The translations under genes were made by a program, and so were the position numbers. A stretch of 7,977 nt of DNA from an uncultured Clostridia bacterium. Its GTDB lineage: Bacteria; Bacillota; Clostridia; Christensenellales; CAG-138. The DNA lies in the NCBI GenBank assembly GCA_937900325.1, contig CALCEX010000198.1, forward strand, positions 1-7,977, written 5' to 3'. Under the pieces are notes generated by a model that worked only from the letters and a program-made list of their open reading frames with translations, did not search any database and had not been told where the DNA came from. Shown piece by piece: positions 6,268 through 7,977 of this stretch; position 1 is the stretch's first letter, and each line of letters opens with the position of its first letter.

Positions 6268-6296
6268 TTGTCAAAATCAAATGGTATAAGTATAAT
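6268..6296 (+). promoter_or_regulatory. Sigma-A type promoter for lonA
   Basis: TTGTCA (6268-6273) and TATAAT (6291-6296) are separated by 17 bases, an almost consensus vegetative promoter. Transcription would begin near 6303, leaving a leader of about 30 bases. No convincing terminator lies between the lonB stop and this promoter, so read-through from lonB can add to expression. An inverted repeat TACCAT (6252-6257) / ATGGTA (6281-6286) encloses the -35 box. Confidence 0.82.
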
Positions 6297-6334
6297 CACA
6301 TATATTAATTATACCGAGGATAACGGCAAAAGAT

Positions 6335-7977
6335 ATGGTAGAACACGAAAAAACGTATAAAGATATTCCCACCGTGGCCCTGAGGGGCCTTGTGGTGCTG
6401 CCCGGAGAGATGCTGCATTTCGACGCGGGCAGGCCAAAAAGCGTGCGCGCCCTCAACAGGGCGATGGACGAGGAGGGGCTTATATTCGTAAGCGCTCAGA
6501 AGGATCCGAAAATATCCGATATCGAGCCGGACGACATATATGAAACCGGCACTCTCTGCGCACTGAGGCAGGTGCTGCCTATGCCGGGCGAATCCGCCAG
6601 GGTATTTGTGGAGGGGGCGTGCCGCGCCCTCGCCATGAAGGTCAGGGACGGCGAAGAGGGCTTCTCCGCCGATATAGAGGTGCTGGAGGATGAGGAATGC
6701 AAGCCCGCCAGGGCGGAGGCGCTGCGCCGAAGGGTAGATAAAAAGCTTGGCGAGTACGCCCAGCTCAGCCCTAAGCTCAATTCGGACGTCATGGCAAATA
6801 TCGAGGCCAAGCTGATGCCCGGCGAATTTGCAGACGCTGCCGCCAACGCTGTCCTGAAGCGCCCGGAGCAGCGCCAGGAAATACTGGAGGAGCTGGACCC
6901 CGCAGAGCGAATGAAGAAGCTGCTGAGCTTCTTTGCGGGCGAGATAGATATACTCAAGGCGGACAGGCGCATAGCTGCCGAAGTAAAGTATCAGGCTGAC
7001 AAAAGCCAGAAAGAATACTACTATCGCGAGCAGATAAAAGCCATACGAAAGGAACTGGGGGAGAGCAGCGATACCGAGGCGGATGAATTCACGGCAAGGC
7101 TCGGGCAGAAACAGATGCCTGACAGCGTACGCTCGGTGATCGAGCGGGAGATAAAGCGCTACGGGGATCTGCCCGCGGGCTCTCACGAGGCGCCTTCCGC
7201 ACGGAATTATATAGAGTGTATGCTGGATCTTCCCTGGAGCGAGGAAAGCGCGGACAACATGGATCTTGCCCATGCGCGGCAGACGCTGGATGCCGACCAT
7301 TACGGCATGGACAAGGTGAAGGAACGCATAATAGAGTACATGGCCGTGGCACGGCTTACCGGCAAGGTGAACGGACAGGTCATATGCTTTGCGGGCCCGC
7401 CGGGCGTGGGAAAGACGTCCATCGCCAAGTCCATAGCCGACGCTTTGGGCAGACGGTTCGTAAGAATGAGCCTGGGCGGCATACGGGACGAGGCTGAAAT
7501 AAGAGGCCATAGGCGCACTTATATAGGCGCGATGCCGGGCAGGGTAATATCTGCCATGCGTCAGGCCGGGGTGATGAATCCGGTCATACTTTTCGATGAA
7601 ATAGACAAGCTGGCGGGAGATTACCACGGAGACCCGGCGGCCGCCATGCTCGAGGTGCTGGACAGCGCGCAGAATTTCGCCTTCCGGGATCATTTTATCG
7701 AGGTGCCATACGATCTTTCCAAGGTGATGTTCCTCACCACCGCCAACGACAGAGGCGCCATACCTGCGCCGCTGCTGGATCGAATGGAGGTCATAGAGGT
7801 ACCGGGCTACCTTGAAACGGAAAAAATAGAAATAGCCAAGCGCTATCTCCTGCCGAAGCAGATGGAGAAAAGCGGCCTTAAAAAAGGCATGCTGACGGTG
7901 CCTGATCCGCTGTATCCCGAGATCATACGCGGCTATACCGCCGAATCCGGCGTGCGCAGCCTTGAACGGGTAATGGG
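6335..7977 (+). CDS. lonA: ATP-dependent protease LonA (La), 3' partial
   Basis: LonA is the soluble cytoplasmic AAA+ Ser-Lys protease that removes misfolded proteins and short-lived regulators. The frame stays open from ATG 6335 to the window end: 547 complete codons plus two bases, out of roughly 780 expected. The N-terminal substrate-binding domain starts with the typical PTVALRGLVVLPGE and covers about residues 10-200. A charged helical linker includes YYYREQIKAIRKELGE. The AAA+ domain shows Walker A GPPGVGKT at 354-361, GGIRDEAEIRGHRRTYIGA, and Walker B ILFDEIDK with Asp421 and Glu422. The proteolytic domain with its Ser-Lys dyad lies outside the window. The nearest ribosome binding site, GAGGA at 6316-6320, is 14 bases from the ATG, longer than for the other genes, but no in-frame ATG, GTG or TTG is available in between. 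The gene has its own promoter. I read it codon by codon and saw no frameshift. Confidence 0.96.
   Translation, partial: MVEHEKTYKDIPTVALRGLVVLPGEMLHFDAGRPKSVRALNRAMDEEGLIFVSAQKDPKISDIEPDDIYETGTLCALRQVLPMPGESARVFVEGACRALAMKVRDGEEGFSADIEVLEDEECKPARAEALRRRVDKKLGEYAQLSPKLNSDVMANIEAKLMPGEFADAAANAVLKRPEQRQEILEELDPAERMKKLLSFFAGEIDILKADRRIAAEVKYQADKSQKEYYYREQIKAIRKELGESSDTEADEFTARLGQKQMPDSVRSVIEREIKRYGDLPAGSHEAPSARNYIECMLDLPWSEESADNMDLAHARQTLDADHYGMDKVKERIIEYMAVARLTGKVNGQVICFAGPPGVGKTSIAKSIADALGRRFVRMSLGGIRDEAEIRGHRRTYIGAMPGRVISAMRQAGVMNPVILFDEIDKLAGDYHGDPAAAMLEVLDSAQNFAFRDHFIEVPYDLSKVMFLTTANDRGAIPAPLLDRMEVIEVPGYLETEKIEIAKRYLLPKQMEKSGLKKGMLTVPDPLYPEIIRGYTAESGVRSLERVM

Noticed and set aside
5337..6299. 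320-codon open frame on the minus strand opposite lonB
   Set aside because: It is a mirror of the lonB frame without motifs or a supported start.
6305..7693. 462-codon open frame on the minus strand opposite lonA
   Set aside because: It lies wholly opposite clear LonA coding sequence, has no recognisable domain, and reflects codon bias of the real gene.

Overview
The window looks like chromosomal housekeeping DNA from a Gram-positive, clostridia-like Firmicute (Bacillota). The reasons are the order tig - clpP - clpX - lonB - lonA, the presence of a membrane-anchored LonB (typical of spore-forming Firmicutes), strong AGGAGG-type ribosome binding sites and a near-consensus sigma-A promoter. 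Base composition is moderate (about half G+C), and isoleucine is coded mostly by ATA, most strikingly in lonB. No mobile element, CRISPR array, tRNA or rRNA is visible, and the coding strand is + throughout.

Layout: (1) 1-867, an open reading frame entering from outside the window. Its first ~35 residues look like the last transmembrane segment of the translocase subunit SecD. The rest is the end of the PPIase domain plus the whole C-terminal chaperone domain of trigger factor. (2) 987-2849, clpP and clpX, tightly coupled and with all catalytic motifs intact. A rho-independent terminator follows. (3) 2962-4359, a COG2509-type FAD-dependent oxidoreductase, an unexpected guest between clpX and lonB, closed by a very strong terminator. 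(4) 4557-6230, lonB. (5) 6335 to the window end, lonA, truncated by the window edge before its protease domain and driven by its own TTGTCA-17-TATAAT promoter.

Functionally this is a protein quality-control block. Trigger factor folds nascent chains, ClpXP unfolds and degrades tagged or damaged proteins, and LonB and LonA degrade misfolded or regulatory proteins. The flavoenzyme has no known link to proteolysis; its flanking terminators suggest a separately expressed insertion into the cluster.

The most unusual signal is the SecD/trigger-factor junction at about position 100-115. It coincides with a shift in G+C and codon choice and with a short motif that could be shared by both genes. I judge an assembly chimera more likely than a real fusion, but raw reads would settle it. 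I did not find a convincing new biological system. The remaining findings are smaller: cysteine-containing P-loops in ClpX and LonB, a cysteine cluster in the flavoenzyme, ATA codon bias and a few possible regulatory structures.
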